A DNA stretch of 12,563 nucleotides from Candidatus Kerfeldbacteria bacterium (GCA_016217875.1 JACRFN010000016.1:1-12563), one strand, 5' to 3'; positions 1-7,092 are shown, numbered from the stretch's first letter. Notes: a model not told the origin generated them from the sequence alone. Made by a program: numbers and translations.

Positions 1-65
1 ATAGTGGTTGAATCAAGCGCCTGCCTGCCGACAGGCAGGCTAGCGAAGTTGTATTACTGGGCATA
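1..65 (-). repeat. Palindromic leader element, distal part (continues at the right edge)
   Basis: This is the part of a long-class element that lies 3' of L5 on the minus strand. It begins 11 bp after the L5 stop and holds the 5' terminal arm (42-65) and a perfect GC hairpin, 19-27 pairing with 32-40 around a 4-nt loop. The same 65 bp occur without mismatch at 8846-8910 and 12423-12487. If the contig is circular, the rest of the element is 12322-12422 and it leads into S12. If not, this copy may truly belong in front of S14, the usual gene after L5. Confidence 0.8.
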
Positions 66-141
66 AATTAAATTCACTAAACTTGGCTAAAGGGAAAGCC
101 TAGCAGCTCAAACAAGCGCCGGCCTAACAGCGGTGAACTGG
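1..141. repeat. Left copy of 141-bp exact terminal direct repeat
   Basis: Bases 1-141 are identical to 12423-12563. The repeat covers the distal 65 bp of a palindromic element plus the last 21 codons of the L5 gene and its stop. An exact overlap of this kind is what a closed path in a de Bruijn assembly graph leaves at contig ends, with overlap equal to the k-mer length. It therefore reads as an overlap artefact of circular output rather than a biological terminal repeat, and the circular length would be 12,422 bp. Confidence 0.95.
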
Positions 142-634
142 GAGTAGTGGCAATAGCCACCTCCAGCCCATGAATAGCCTCCACCTCATCGGAACGAATC
201 TCAGGGAACACGATATGCTCACGAAAACCAATGGACAAATTCCCCCGGCTGTCAATGGAAGCGGCTGACAAACCTCGGAAATCGCGCACTCGGGGCAAGG
301 CAATGTTAACCAGTTTAGCCAAAAAATCATACATGCGAGCGCCGCGCATCGTAACCATGGCACCAACCGGCATACCCTCACGGATTTTAAAGTTGGAGAT
401 TGATTTGCGCGCCAGCGTGACTACCGGCTTTTGGCCAGAGATGCGCTCCAGTGTCTTAAGCGCGACCTCTTGCGCCTTGGCCGCATCCTTGTTCCTGGCA
501 CCGAAACCAACGTTCAGCACCACCTTAAACGGCCGCGGCACGGCCAGATTATTAGCCAAGCCAAACTCCTGCTTAAGCCGGGGCACGACCTCGCGTTCGT
601 ATTTTTCTTTCAAATTAAGTAACTCGGTAGGCAT
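77..634 (-). CDS. rplE: 50S ribosomal protein L5 (uL5)
   Basis: This 185-residue protein matches bacterial L5 in length and motifs. L5 binds 5S rRNA and the central protuberance of the large subunit and contacts the P-site tRNA. The family core is visible in PFKVVLNVGFG, in SGQKPVVTLARKSISNFKIREG, and in the glycine/arginine-rich segment MRGARMYDFLAKLVNIALPR. The start is placed at the ATG at 632-634, the last bases of the palindromic element, giving MPTELLNLKEKYE. A TTG start farther upstream would add MASEVDIRG, which is the translated arm of the repeat and is absent from L5 proteins. The stop is TAG. The expected next gene, S14, is missing: the sequence reaches the window edge inside another element. 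Confidence 0.96.
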   Translation of the reverse strand: MPTELLNLKEKYEREVVPRLKQEFGLANNLAVPRPFKVVLNVGFGARNKDAAKAQEVALKTLERISGQKPVVTLARKSISNFKIREGMPVGAMVTMRGARMYDFLAKLVNIALPRVRDFRGLSAASIDSRGNLSIGFREHIVFPEIRSDEVEAIHGLEVAIATTPSSPLLGRRLFELLGFPFSQV

Positions 635-775
635 ACCCCGTATATCAACTTCGCTCGCCAAAGCAAGGCGAGATAGAAAGTCGTAAATTAATATTTAAAG
701 ATTGATTCATCATAAAGTAATTACCTGACAATTTTGGCGAATGCGAGCCTTAGCGAAGTTGTATTACGGGGCATA
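632..775 (-). repeat. Palindromic leader element, short class, L24-L5 gap
   Basis: The element fills nearly the whole gap between L24 and L5. It begins 3 bp after the L24 stop and its 3' arm ends on the L5 ATG. The terminal arms are 632-655 and 752-775. In RNA the outer helix AUGCCCCGUA/UACGGGGUAU and inner helix CAACUUCGCU/AGCGAAGUUG are separated by a symmetric AUA/AUA internal loop. Next to the start-proximal arm, 654-659 can pair locally with 667-672, or 655-663 can pair distally with 732-740 (last pair a wobble). Compared with the copy before L2 it has one extra interior base, which breaks the internal open frame seen in that copy. Confidence 0.9.
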
Positions 776-778
776 TAT

Positions 779-1117
779 TTAAGCGGTCAATGGCTGGGTA
801 CAACGATGACAAGTGCGCAGACGACGGCTATCGGCGGCTTCAACCATGCGAGGACGGGTAGTCCGGCTGCAGTGCGGACAAACTATCATAACTTTAGAAG
901 CTAAGAGGGGGGCGGCATATTGCACTCTGCTACCCGCCGACTGCCTGCTTCTGCCCTTGGTCTGTTTAAGGTGCTTAACGCGAATGTTAAGGCCTTCCAC
1001 CACCACTAACCTCTGACGAGGAAAGACCTGGGTGACCTTACCCTGCTTGCCACGGTCACGCCCGGTCATCACGCGAACAAGGTCATCTTTTCTAATCTTA
1101 AGCTGAGGTGGCATCAT
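779..1117 (-). CDS. rplX: 50S ribosomal protein L24 (uL24) with a CxxC/CxxC C-terminal part
   Basis: L24 is an early 23S rRNA assembly protein near the exit tunnel. The 112-residue product has the KOW motif (LKIRKDDLVRVMTGRDRGKQGKV, residues 6-28) followed by VEGLNIRVKHLKQ. Residues 80-83 (CPHC) and 103-106 (CHRC) form two CxxC pairs 19 residues apart, a potential zinc-ribbon arrangement found in some but not all bacterial L24. The first two codons are both ATG, so the start could be one codon later. It lies 20 bp after L14 with no Shine-Dalgarno motif and is followed directly by a palindromic element. Confidence 0.95.
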   Translation of the reverse strand: MMPPQLKIRKDDLVRVMTGRDRGKQGKVTQVFPRQRLVVVEGLNIRVKHLKQTKGRSRQSAGSRVQYAAPLLASKVMIVCPHCSRTTRPRMVEAADSRRLRTCHRCTQPLTA

Positions 1118-1137
1118 AAACTCTGCTAAAACAAATG

Positions 1138-1509
1138 TTAGAGTACTTCCGGGGCCAACGAAATAATCTTTTGAAAGCCCTTGGCTCTAAGTTCCCTGGC
1201 CACCGGGCCAAAAATACGGCTACCCCGCGGTTCTTTAGATTTTTTATCAATCAAGACCACGGCGTTATCATCAAAACGAATGTAAGAACCGTCCGGACGG
1301 CGGTGTTCCTTGTGTGTGCGCACCAGCACGGCATGAGTCACTTCACTCTTCTTGGTTAAGCCGTGAGGCTGGGCATCCTTGACTACCACCGTAATAATGT
1401 CCCCCAATCGCGCATACCGTTTCCTATAGCCACCCAAAACCTTAATACACTGCACCTTTTTAGCGCCGCTGTTATCTGCCACTACGAGCATGGAACGAAG
1501 CTGAACCAT
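1138..1509 (-). CDS. rplN: 50S ribosomal protein L14 (uL14)
   Basis: L14 sits at the subunit interface, contributes to an intersubunit bridge with h14 of 16S rRNA, and is the docking site for the silencing factor RsfS. The 123-residue length is typical. Diagnostic segments are [27 protein letters not shown] at the N-terminus, [15 protein letters not shown], the arginine-rich loop [26 protein letters not shown], and the end [24 protein letters not shown]. The start ATG lies 19 bp after the S17 stop. The upstream sequence is AT-rich with no Shine-Dalgarno motif. Confidence 0.97.
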   Translation of the reverse strand: MVQLRSMLVVADNSGAKKVQCIKVLGGYRKRYARLGDIITVVVKDAQPHGLTKKSEVTHAVLVRTHKEHRRPDGSYIRFDDNAVVLIDKKSKEPRGSRIFGPVARELRAKGFQKIISLAPEVL

Positions 1510-1528
1510 AAAATATCAACAAATTTAA

Positions 1529-1780
1529 CTAGACCCCGAGTTTAGATACAATACGCCAACGCTTGAGTCGGGACAAAGGACGAGTGGCTTCAATCATTAC
1601 CCTATCACCCAATTTGGTTGGCTCGGCACTGTCCTGAACTAAATAGCGCTGGCCAGTACGAAAACGCTTGCCGTACTTGGGATGTATTTGCACCCGCTCC
1701 ACTAACACCACCCTGGTCTGAGGCTGCTTAGCTGAGACCACCGTGCCTGACAGGCGACGCTTGATAGAAGTATTAGTCAT
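1529..1780 (-). CDS. rpsQ: 30S ribosomal protein S17 (uS17)
   Basis: S17 is a primary 16S rRNA-binding protein of the 5' domain with an OB fold. The 83-residue product shows the family pattern: RRLSGTVVSAKQPQTRVVLVER, then HPKYGKRFRTGQRYLVQD, and the second half KLGDRVMIEATRPLSRLKRWRIV. The length is normal for bacteria. It starts 4 bp after the L29 stop, so translational coupling is likely. The stop codon is TAG. Confidence 0.96.
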   Translation of the reverse strand: MTNTSIKRRLSGTVVSAKQPQTRVVLVERVQIHPKYGKRFRTGQRYLVQDSAEPTKLGDRVMIEATRPLSRLKRWRIVSKLGV

Positions 1781-1784
1781 AAAT

Positions 1785-1991
1785 TTAGGCTACTAGTTTC
1801 TGCTTAAACTCTCCTAAACGTGACAGTAAACGAGCGACAAACTGACGGTAGCGGCGAATAGACCGCACGTCTTTAAGATCTTTAGCTGAGGCTTTAACAC
1901 GCAAAGACCTGAGCTCTGTCTGCGACTCGGCCAACAGCTTCTGCAGTTCGGCTTCAGTTTTCGCGCGAATGGCTGACATGGATAATTCCAT
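1785..1991 (-). CDS. rpmC: 50S ribosomal protein L29 (uL29)
   Basis: L29 is a small helical-hairpin protein at the tunnel exit, near the signal recognition particle and trigger factor docking site. The 68-residue reading has KTEAELQKLLAESQTELRSLRVKAS followed by DLKDVRSIRRYRQFVARLLSRL, matching the two antiparallel helices and the RRxIAR-like motif. The ATG at 1989-1991 gives MELSMSAIRAK; an in-frame ATG at 1977-1979 would give a protein four residues shorter. A farther upstream reading would run back over the end of L16 and is rejected. The gene begins 10 bp after L16 and ends 4 bp before S17. Confidence 0.93.
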   Translation of the reverse strand: MELSMSAIRAKTEAELQKLLAESQTELRSLRVKASAKDLKDVRSIRRYRQFVARLLSRLGEFKQKLVA

Positions 1992-2001
1992 ATAACAAAA
2001 A

Positions 2002-2418
2002 CTAGGAAGTAGTCTTACTGACGACAATAGTTTTAACCGGCAGTTTATGAGCGGCCAAACGCAGCGAAATCCTAGCCTCGGCTAAGGTCACCCCATCCAC
2101 CTCAAACAAGATAGTGCCTGGCCTCACAGGCGCGACGTAATGATCAACCGCCCCCTTGCCGCCGCCCATGCGAATTTCGTTACCCTTAACTGTAACTGAC
2201 TTATCAGGGAAAATGCGTATCCAAACCTTGCCCTTGCGTTGCAAGTAACCAGTGATAGCCCGACGGGAGGACTCAATTTGTCGCGAAGTAATCCAGCCTG
2301 CCTCCAGAGTTTTTAAGCCAAAACTACCAAAACTCAAGGCTATTTTACGAACCGCCTGGCCTTTTATTTGATCGCCGCGATGCGACTTACGGTACTTAAC
2401 TTTTCTAGGAATAAGCAT
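2002..2418 (-). CDS. rplP: 50S ribosomal protein L16 (uL16)
   Basis: L16 organises the A-site finger region and is needed for late 50S assembly and tRNA accommodation. The 138-residue length is normal. Seen in the sequence: MLIPRKVKYRKSHRG, the glycine/phenylalanine block LSFGSFGLKTLEAGWITSRQIE, RRAITGYLQRKGKVWIRIFPD, the RMGGGKGAVDHYVAPVRPG loop that approaches the peptidyl-transferase centre, and LFEVDGVTLAEARISLRLAAHKLPVKT. It starts 11 bp after S3, without a Shine-Dalgarno motif, and ends with TAG. Confidence 0.97.
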   Translation of the reverse strand: MLIPRKVKYRKSHRGDQIKGQAVRKIALSFGSFGLKTLEAGWITSRQIESSRRAITGYLQRKGKVWIRIFPDKSVTVKGNEIRMGGGKGAVDHYVAPVRPGTILFEVDGVTLAEARISLRLAAHKLPVKTIVVSKTTS

Positions 2419-2429
2419 AAAAATATTAT

Positions 2430-3116
2430 CTAAACCCGAGCAGAACGAGCGCGGCTAGCCGCCACCGGCGTAATACTCGGAGTAGTGGCCGCTTCGCCTC
2501 GATTAATCCAAACCTTAATGCCAATCATGCCATAAGTAGTGCGAGCCACCGTGCGGGAAAAATCAATTTCGGCTCGGATGGTATGCAACGGCACCGTGCC
2601 GTGACTTAATTGCTCGCTCCGAGCGATTTCCGCACCGTTCAAGCGTCCGCCGACCATAACTTTCACGCCCAAGGCCCCGGCTTTCATCACCTGATCCATG
2701 GCCTGCTTCATGACCCGCCGGAAAGGTAAACGCTTTTCCAACTCCAGGGCCATATTCTCCGCCACAATCTCAGCCGACAACATGGGATTAGGCACTTCTT
2801 GAATATTAAGCTGAAGATTTTGTTTGGGTTCCAGGAAACGCGCTTTAATTTCGCGCTTAAGCTCCTCTACCTGCGCCCCACCGCGACCTATAACCACGCC
2901 TGGTTTGGCCGTGTGGATGGTGATGGTGATGGTCGAAGCTCCCCGCTCAACCTCAATCTGTGCCACGGCCGCGCCCTTCAACTTTTTCTTCAGCCAACGG
3001 CGCAAACGAATGTCTGCCTCCAACAAGTCACGGTAACCACGGCGAGCAAACCACTTGGATTTCCAAGAATAAACAACACCGAGACGGAAAGCTTTGGGAT
3101 GAACCTTTTGACCCAT
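2430..3116 (-). CDS. rpsC: 30S ribosomal protein S3 (uS3)
   Basis: S3 lines the mRNA entry channel with S4 and S5 and contributes to helicase activity. The 228-residue product begins MGQKVHPKAFRLGVVYSW, has the KH-type RNA-binding domain with VVIGRGGAQVEELKREI near residues 70-86, and the S3 C-terminal domain with LGVKVMVGGRLNGAEIARSE and GTVPLHTIRAEIDFSR. The start ATG at 3114-3116 is chosen because MGQKVHP is the conserved S3 N-terminus; a longer upstream reading would overlap L22. It lies 4 bp after the L22 stop. The C-terminus after WINRGE is a short serine/alanine/arginine tail. Confidence 0.97.
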   Translation of the reverse strand: MGQKVHPKAFRLGVVYSWKSKWFARRGYRDLLEADIRLRRWLKKKLKGAAVAQIEVERGASTITITIHTAKPGVVIGRGGAQVEELKREIKARFLEPKQNLQLNIQEVPNPMLSAEIVAENMALELEKRLPFRRVMKQAMDQVMKAGALGVKVMVGGRLNGAEIARSEQLSHGTVPLHTIRAEIDFSRTVARTTYGMIGIKVWINRGEAATTPSITPVAASRARSARV

Positions 3117-3120
3117 ATAA

Positions 3121-3486
3121 TTACTTGGCTTGGCGAGCCGATGATTTAGTCCGGGCCTCATCACTCAACACCACCCTGAGGTGAGCGGTAGGCTTACGGA
3201 TGGGCGTGGCCCGACCCATGGCCCGGGGTGTCCAGCGCTTAAGCACCGGCCCCTGCCCCACCTCGATGGTTTTTACCCAGAGATCAGCCACTTTGAGTTT
3301 ATAGTTATTAAAGGCATTAGCCGAGGCTGACTGCAATAATTTGCGCACTGGCTGAGCCGCCATTTGAGGCAACACCGACAGCTGCTCTAAGGCCTGGCCG
3401 AGCCCGAGCCCGCGCACCATATCTATAACCAGCTTCACCTTGCGTGGTGACTGTCTTAAAAATGATAATTTAGCAGTGACGTTCAT
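3121..3486 (-). CDS. rplV: 50S ribosomal protein L22 (uL22)
   Basis: L22 spans the 50S from the surface to the exit-tunnel constriction. The 121-residue product has AKLSFLRQSPRKVKLVIDMVRG at the N-terminus, the helix QPVRKLLQSASANAFNN, and the tunnel hairpin with the strongly conserved region KRWTPRAMGRATPIRKPTAHLRVVLSD. The hairpin keeps its usual length with no insertion. It lies 9 bp after S19 and 4 bp before S3. The N-terminus MNVTAKLSFLR fits the family start. Confidence 0.97.
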   Translation of the reverse strand: MNVTAKLSFLRQSPRKVKLVIDMVRGLGLGQALEQLSVLPQMAAQPVRKLLQSASANAFNNYKLKVADLWVKTIEVGQGPVLKRWTPRAMGRATPIRKPTAHLRVVLSDEARTKSSARQAK

Positions 3487-3495
3487 AAAAATTGA

Positions 3496-3840
3496 CTACT
3501 TCTTGGCTTCTGGTTTAGTCTCTGGAGCTTCCGCCGGCGCTGGCGCGGCGGCAGCAGCGGCCGCGGCAGCTTGCTCGCGCGCCATACGACCACCATGGCC
3601 GGTAAACTTCCTGGTGGGGGCGAATTCGCCTAACTTATGGCCGACCATATTCTCCACGATAAATACCGGCAAGTGCGTCTTGCCATTATGCACGGCAATC
3701 GTAAACCCCACCATCTCGGGAGTGATAGTTGAATCTCTCGACCACGTCTTAATAACCACTTTATCTCCGGCCTTGAGCTTTAAAAGCTTGCGCAGGAGTT
3801 TGGCATCAACGAAAGGGCCTTTTTTCAAACTACGTGACAT
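3496..3840 (-). CDS. rpsS: 30S ribosomal protein S19 (uS19) with an Ala/Pro-rich tail
   Basis: S19 binds the head of the small subunit with S13 and contacts A-site tRNA. The core is complete: [73 protein letters not shown]. The start ATG at 3838-3840 gives MSRSLKKGP; a TTG two codons earlier is the weaker choice. The protein is 114 residues against about 92 usually. The extra C-terminus is low complexity, with nine alanines in a row followed by a proline, glutamate and lysine segment. S19 C-termini are known to be flexible and can reach the decoding centre. It lies 19 bp after L2 and ends with TAG. Confidence 0.96.
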   Translation of the reverse strand: MSRSLKKGPFVDAKLLRKLLKLKAGDKVVIKTWSRDSTITPEMVGFTIAVHNGKTHLPVFIVENMVGHKLGEFAPTRKFTGHGGRMAREQAAAAAAAAAPAPAEAPETKPEAKK

Positions 3841-3859
3841 AATCAAAGAAGAATTGAAC

Positions 3860-4696
3860 TTAGGCGCGCTTAGGACGACGGTTGATAATAAAACGGTTGG
3901 AACTCTTAAAGCGCTTACGGGTCAGCACGCCCAAGGCTGGTTTACCCCACGGTGTCTTGGGGTGTTTCAAACCGATTGGGTTATGGCCCTCACCTCCGCC
4001 GTGCGGGTGATCAACCGGGTTCATGGCCTTACCGCGCACTGATGGCCGGAAACCCAAACGGCGCCGGCGGCCCGCTGTACCCAAACGCACGTTAGCATGG
4101 TCTACATTACCTACCTGACCGATAGTGGCCTGACAAACAGCCGGTACCACCCGAATCTCGCCTGAGGGCAACTTAAGCCGGGCTTGGGAGGCCTCCACCC
4201 CCATCACGGTGGCGTAAGAACCAGCCGTCCTGGCTAGCAAACCACCGCCGCCGGGCGTCAGCTCAATATCATGAACCTGCAAGCCGCTCGGGACGTATTG
4301 CAACGGCAGGCGATTACCCACCTTAATCTCCACCAACTTTTGTGAGGAAACTACTTCCTGCCCTACCGTCAAGCCGGTGGGAGAAATAATATAACGTTTG
4401 TCACCATCGCGATACACCAACAAGGCCAGATTAGCCGTACGGTTAGGGTCATATTCAATGGCCGCCACTCGCGCTGGCACATCAAATTTAAGGCGCTTAA
4501 AATCAACTTCCCGCCACAAACGCTTGACGCCGCCGCCGCGATGACGAACTGTAATCTTGCCTTGGGCATTACGCCCAGCCTGGGACGACTTGCCGCGCGT
4601 TAGTTGTCTTTCCGGCTCCTTGCGTGTGAGCTCGCGGACGAGCACGCCGGCGTGCCGGCGACCAGGAGTAGTGGGGTGATAAAACTTAACTGGCAT
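3860..4696 (-). CDS. rplB: 50S ribosomal protein L2 (uL2)
   Basis: L2 is required for subunit association and peptidyl-transferase activity and is among the most conserved ribosomal proteins. The 278-residue product has the OB-fold domain ([40 protein letters not shown]), the SH3-like domain, and the catalytic-centre segment [14 protein letters not shown] with histidines 230 and 232; His230 corresponds to E. coli His229. The start is the ATG at 4694-4696, which is the end of a palindromic element and gives [14 protein letters not shown]. An upstream TTG would add MASEVDIRG from the repeat. L2 is separated from L23 by the 143-bp element, whereas most other junctions here are under 21 bp. Confidence 0.97.
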   Translation of the reverse strand: MPVKFYHPTTPGRRHAGVLVRELTRKEPERQLTRGKSSQAGRNAQGKITVRHRGGGVKRLWREVDFKRLKFDVPARVAAIEYDPNRTANLALLVYRDGDKRYIISPTGLTVGQEVVSSQKLVEIKVGNRLPLQYVPSGLQVHDIELTPGGGGLLARTAGSYATVMGVEASQARLKLPSGEIRVVPAVCQATIGQVGNVDHANVRLGTAGRRRRLGFRPSVRGKAMNPVDHPHGGGEGHNPIGLKHPKTPWGKPALGVLTRKRFKSSNRFIINRRPKRA

Positions 4697-4836
4697 ACCC
4701 CGTATATCAACTTCGCTCGCCAAAGCTAGGCGAGGTAGAAAGTCGTAAGTTAATTATTAGAGATTTACTAAACATAAGATGATTACTTGATACTTTGGCG
4801 AACACGAGCCTAAGCGAAGTTGTATTACGGGGCATA
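4694..4836 (-). repeat. Palindromic leader element, short class, L23-L2 gap
   Basis: The element occupies the gap between L23 (stop at 4841-4843) and L2, and its 3' arm ends with the L2 ATG. The arms are of the CGGGG type, as in the L5 copy. The local hairpin 4716-4721 with 4729-4734 (CTCGCC/GGCGAG) competes with a 9-bp long-range pairing of 4717-4725 with 4793-4801 (TCGCCAAAG/CTTTGGCGA). An uninterrupted 42-codon frame runs from the ATG in the 5' arm (4833-4835) to a TGA at 4707-4709, leaving 10 nt before the L2 ATG. Confidence 0.9.
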
Positions 4837-4840
4837 AAAA

Positions 4841-5185
4841 TTAACCAATCTTAGTTTGGTTCAGAGTTTGGCCGCGACTCAAGCGGACAATCATGTGCCG
4901 CCTAAGGCCGGTTCGTCCCGATATCCTACCACGGCGAACTGTCTTGCGGGGCAAACGCAGGCTGTTAACACCTATCACTCGCACGCCATAAATGGTCTCA
5001 ATCGCCTTTTTGACCTCTACTTTAGAGACTCCTGGCCGCACGGCAAAAGTATACTGACCCAAAGCCTGAAGTCGGCTACTTTTTTCGGTCACTAAGGGCA
5101 GGAGAGTAATATTAGGTATCGCCCGGCGCTTGGTGGGCTGAATAGAGGGGCTGGAAGCTGCGGTAAATTTTTTCAGCAAAGCCAT
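4841..5185 (-). CDS. rplW: 50S ribosomal protein L23 (uL23), N-terminally extended
   Basis: L23 is a tunnel-exit protein that docks trigger factor and SRP. The core begins at ITLLPLVTEKSSRLQALGQYTFAVRPGVSKVEVKKAIETIYGVRVIGVNSLRLPRK, which is diagnostic. The 114-residue protein has about 20 extra N-terminal residues (MALLKKFTAASSPSIQPTKR) compared with the usual 95-100. This start is 3 bp after the L4 stop, and I see no in-frame ATG nearer the core. After L23 comes a palindromic element and then L2. Confidence 0.95.
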   Translation of the reverse strand: MALLKKFTAASSPSIQPTKRRAIPNITLLPLVTEKSSRLQALGQYTFAVRPGVSKVEVKKAIETIYGVRVIGVNSLRLPRKTVRRGRISGRTGLRRHMIVRLSRGQTLNQTKIG

Positions 5186-5188
5186 AAA

Positions 5189-5827
5189 CTATGATTTAAC
5201 AAAGGCCAACAACTCGCGCCAGCCATCTTCTGTCACGAGCCACCTAGCCGCGCTCAAACCGTCCAAAGCATTAAGCCCGCTCAGCGGCGCCACTGTCACG
5301 TTGGGTAAATTTTGGAAACCGCGCCGATGGTCAACTTCTTTAGCGGTCAACAGCACCAGACACTTGCCTTTGGTCATCTTAAGCTGACGCAATAACTCAG
5401 CGTAAAGTTTAGTTTTATGCTCAAGGGGTAAAGAATCTATAACTGCCACCTGGCCCCCAGACAAATAATCCGCCACCACCATGGCCCTAGCTTGGGCCCG
5501 CAGCTTGGCTGGCAGACGGTGTCCGTAGTTACGAGTATTACGCGGACCAAACACCGCTCCACCGCCTATCCACAAAGGCGAACGAATGGAGCCGTGCCTG
5601 GCTCGCCCAGTACCTTTTTGCTTCCAAGGTTTTTTGCCGCCGCCTGCCACCTCACTACGATCCTTAGTATGAGCAGTACCGGCTCGGCGGCTGGCCCTCA
5701 AACCTACTACTACCTGATGCACTACTTCAGGCTTGACTTGGAGCGACGTGACCGCTGGAGGCAGGTCAAGCTCCCTGACTGCCTCACCCTTAAGATTCAT
5801 AACCTTTATGTTCTGAAGTTTAGTCAT
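5189..5827 (-). CDS. rplD: 50S ribosomal protein L4 (uL4)
   Basis: L4 binds 23S domain I and extends a loop to the tunnel constriction. In E. coli it also represses its own operon. The 212-residue product shows the extended loop GGGKKPWKQKGTGRARHGSIRSPLWIGGGAVFGP, then NYGHRLPAKLRAQA, and the C-terminal Rossmann-like domain with KCLVLLTAKEVDHRRGFQNLPNVTV. It starts 14 bp after L3 and ends 3 bp before L23. The S10-L3 gap upstream of its partner L3 contains predicted RNA structure, but whether L4 acts there is not shown by the sequence. Confidence 0.97.
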   Translation of the reverse strand: MTKLQNIKVMNLKGEAVRELDLPPAVTSLQVKPEVVHQVVVGLRASRRAGTAHTKDRSEVAGGGKKPWKQKGTGRARHGSIRSPLWIGGGAVFGPRNTRNYGHRLPAKLRAQARAMVVADYLSGGQVAVIDSLPLEHKTKLYAELLRQLKMTKGKCLVLLTAKEVDHRRGFQNLPNVTVAPLSGLNALDGLSAARWLVTEDGWRELLAFVKS

Positions 5828-5841
5828 AACAAATAGCCAGC

Positions 5842-6453
5842 TTAAGCCGCCGTGACTAGTACTAAACCGCGCCTGGTACCTGGCACCGCGCCTCGCAGCA
5901 ACAACTCATTAGACTCTTGGTCTACGGCCACTACTTCCAGCTTATGAACCGTCACGCGGGCCTGACCCATCCGACCAGCCATACGCATACCTTTGCGCAC
6001 GTGCTGAACTCCCCCGGCCCCAATAGAACCAGGCATACGTAATTGGTCTTTGTGCCCGTGAGTCGAGGGGTGTCCATGAAAGCCGTGCCGCTTAACCACC
6101 CCTTGAAAACCGCGCCCCTTAGACCAACCCACCACGGAAACGAATTCACCTGGAGCAAACTGGCTCACGTCAATGGTTTGCCCGATTGTCACAGCTTGAC
6201 CCGGGCTCAGACGAAACTCATGTAAGTGACGGAAAAGCTTACCCATAGCCTTCAAGGAACCGGCTTGCGGCTTAGGCAAGCGCTTAACCTCACCATAACC
6301 CAACTGTACTGCCTGATAGCCATGGCGGTCAGACGTACGCAGGCCTGTCACCAGGCAAGGGCCAGCCTTAAGCTTAGTCACTGGCACCACCGCACCGTCT
6401 GGGCGGAAGGTGCGTGACATACCTATCTTGGTGGCCATGATAAACTTAGTCAT
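5842..6453 (-). CDS. rplC: 50S ribosomal protein L3 (uL3)
   Basis: L3 is one of the first proteins to bind 23S rRNA and reaches the peptidyl-transferase centre. The 203-residue product begins MTKFIMATKIGMSRTFRPDG, which fits the family start (xKFIxxxKIGMxxxF), so the ATG at 6451-6453 is preferred over internal ones. The core loop GFQGVVKRHGFHGHPSTHGHKDQLRMPGSIG and GMRMAGRMGQARVTVHKLEVV are diagnostic. It is the first gene after the 212-bp S10-L3 gap and may have its own control signal there. No Shine-Dalgarno motif is visible. Confidence 0.97.
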   Translation of the reverse strand: MTKFIMATKIGMSRTFRPDGAVVPVTKLKAGPCLVTGLRTSDRHGYQAVQLGYGEVKRLPKPQAGSLKAMGKLFRHLHEFRLSPGQAVTIGQTIDVSQFAPGEFVSVVGWSKGRGFQGVVKRHGFHGHPSTHGHKDQLRMPGSIGAGGVQHVRKGMRMAGRMGQARVTVHKLEVVAVDQESNELLLRGAVPGTRRGLVLVTAA

Positions 6454-6478
6454 ACTGGTTATTGAAGCAAAATAAACA

Positions 6479-6522
6479 CCGTTTACCTGCTCTCTAAACG
6501 CGCCTTAACCCCTGGTAAACGG
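6479..6522 (-). promoter_or_regulatory. 9-bp inverted repeat upstream of L3, possible r-protein leader hairpin
   Basis: Bases 6479-6487 (ccgtttacc) and 6514-6522 (ggtaaacgg) are perfect complements around a 26-nt loop, and the near edge lies 25 bp upstream of the L3 start. The position, in an unusually long gap of a compact operon and right before L3-L4, suits an autogenous leader, but no sequence match to known L4 or L3 leaders is claimed. There is no U-run after it on the minus strand, so it is not a standard terminator. Confidence 0.45.
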
Positions 6523-6613
6523 CAACCATAATTAAACAATAAAGAATAACGGAAAGGATTAGGCAGAAGTGATACTCCAGGTTCGGGCCTTAAACCCCAC
6601 CCGTCGCCGGTTT

Positions 6614-6633
6614 AATCCGCCGCTTGGCGGATT
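6614..6633 (-). promoter_or_regulatory. Perfect 8-bp hairpin after S10
   Basis: AATCCGCC (minus strand) pairs with GGCGGATT around a 4-nt AAGC loop, 32 bp after the S10 stop. The stem is GC-rich and stable, but no U-tract follows, so termination is not supported. Together with the inverted repeat nearer L3 it makes this 212-bp gap (6454-6665) look like a structured leader or processing region. I see no gene in the gap. Confidence 0.4.
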
Positions 6634-6665
6634 ACCTGCCGCGAGGCTCGGGGGCGAACCTTAGA

Positions 6666-7040
6666 TTACATCTTAATTTCGACGTCGACGCCCGCGGGAA
6701 GATTAAGGTTAGTTAGGGCATCTATGGTTTTTGGTGTTGGTTCAAGAATGTCTAACAATCTTTTGTGCACGCGCATTTCATATTGTTCGCGCGAATTCTT
6801 GTCAATGAAAGAGGACCGAATAACCGTATAACGCGACTTCTCCGTGGGCAGTGGTATAGGCCCGACTACTTTAGCCCCCGTCCTTAAAGCCGTCTCCAGA
6901 ATGGTGCGCACCGCTTGATCAATAATCTTATGGTCGTAGGCCCGAATGCGAATGCGAACACGTGAGCGTGGTTCCTCTTCTTGGGTTTTAGACGTAGAGA
7001 TATGCTCAGTTTGGGTGTTGACGGGTTTAGCTACAACCAT
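6666..7040 (-). CDS. rpsJ: 30S ribosomal protein S10 (uS10), N-terminally extended
   Basis: S10 binds the 30S head and doubles as NusE in antitermination. The core [73 protein letters not shown] is complete and diagnostic. The product is 124 residues against about 102-105, with an extra hydrophilic N-terminus ([20 protein letters not shown]...). The ATG at 7038-7040 is chosen over a TTG four codons upstream. It lies 52 bp after EF-Tu, showing the str and S10 operons are joined here. Confidence 0.96.
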   Translation of the reverse strand: MVVAKPVNTQTEHISTSKTQEEEPRSRVRIRIRAYDHKIIDQAVRTILETALRTGAKVVGPIPLPTEKSRYTVIRSSFIDKNSREQYEMRVHKRLLDILEPTPKTIDALTNLNLPAGVDVEIKM

Positions 7041-7092
7041 AGTCCAGAGCAAGACGGGGCTACCTCAGAGTGGGCAGACTAAACTTGCAAAG

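Noticed and set aside
632..775. Self-splicing intron or small self-cleaving ribozyme (for example hammerhead) in the elements
   Set aside because: The elements lie between genes rather than within them, and I see no hammerhead CUGAUGA/GAA core or group I/II intron signatures at this size.
4694..4836. Integron attC-like site, given a palindrome at gene boundaries
   Set aside because: The arms lack the GTTRRRY/RYYYAAC core motifs, the neighbours are core operon genes, and no integrase is present.
6560..6660. Possible tRNA suggested by GGTTCG-like stretches
   Set aside because: No cloverleaf, no anticodon arm at the right spacing and no CCA-proximal acceptor stem could be formed.
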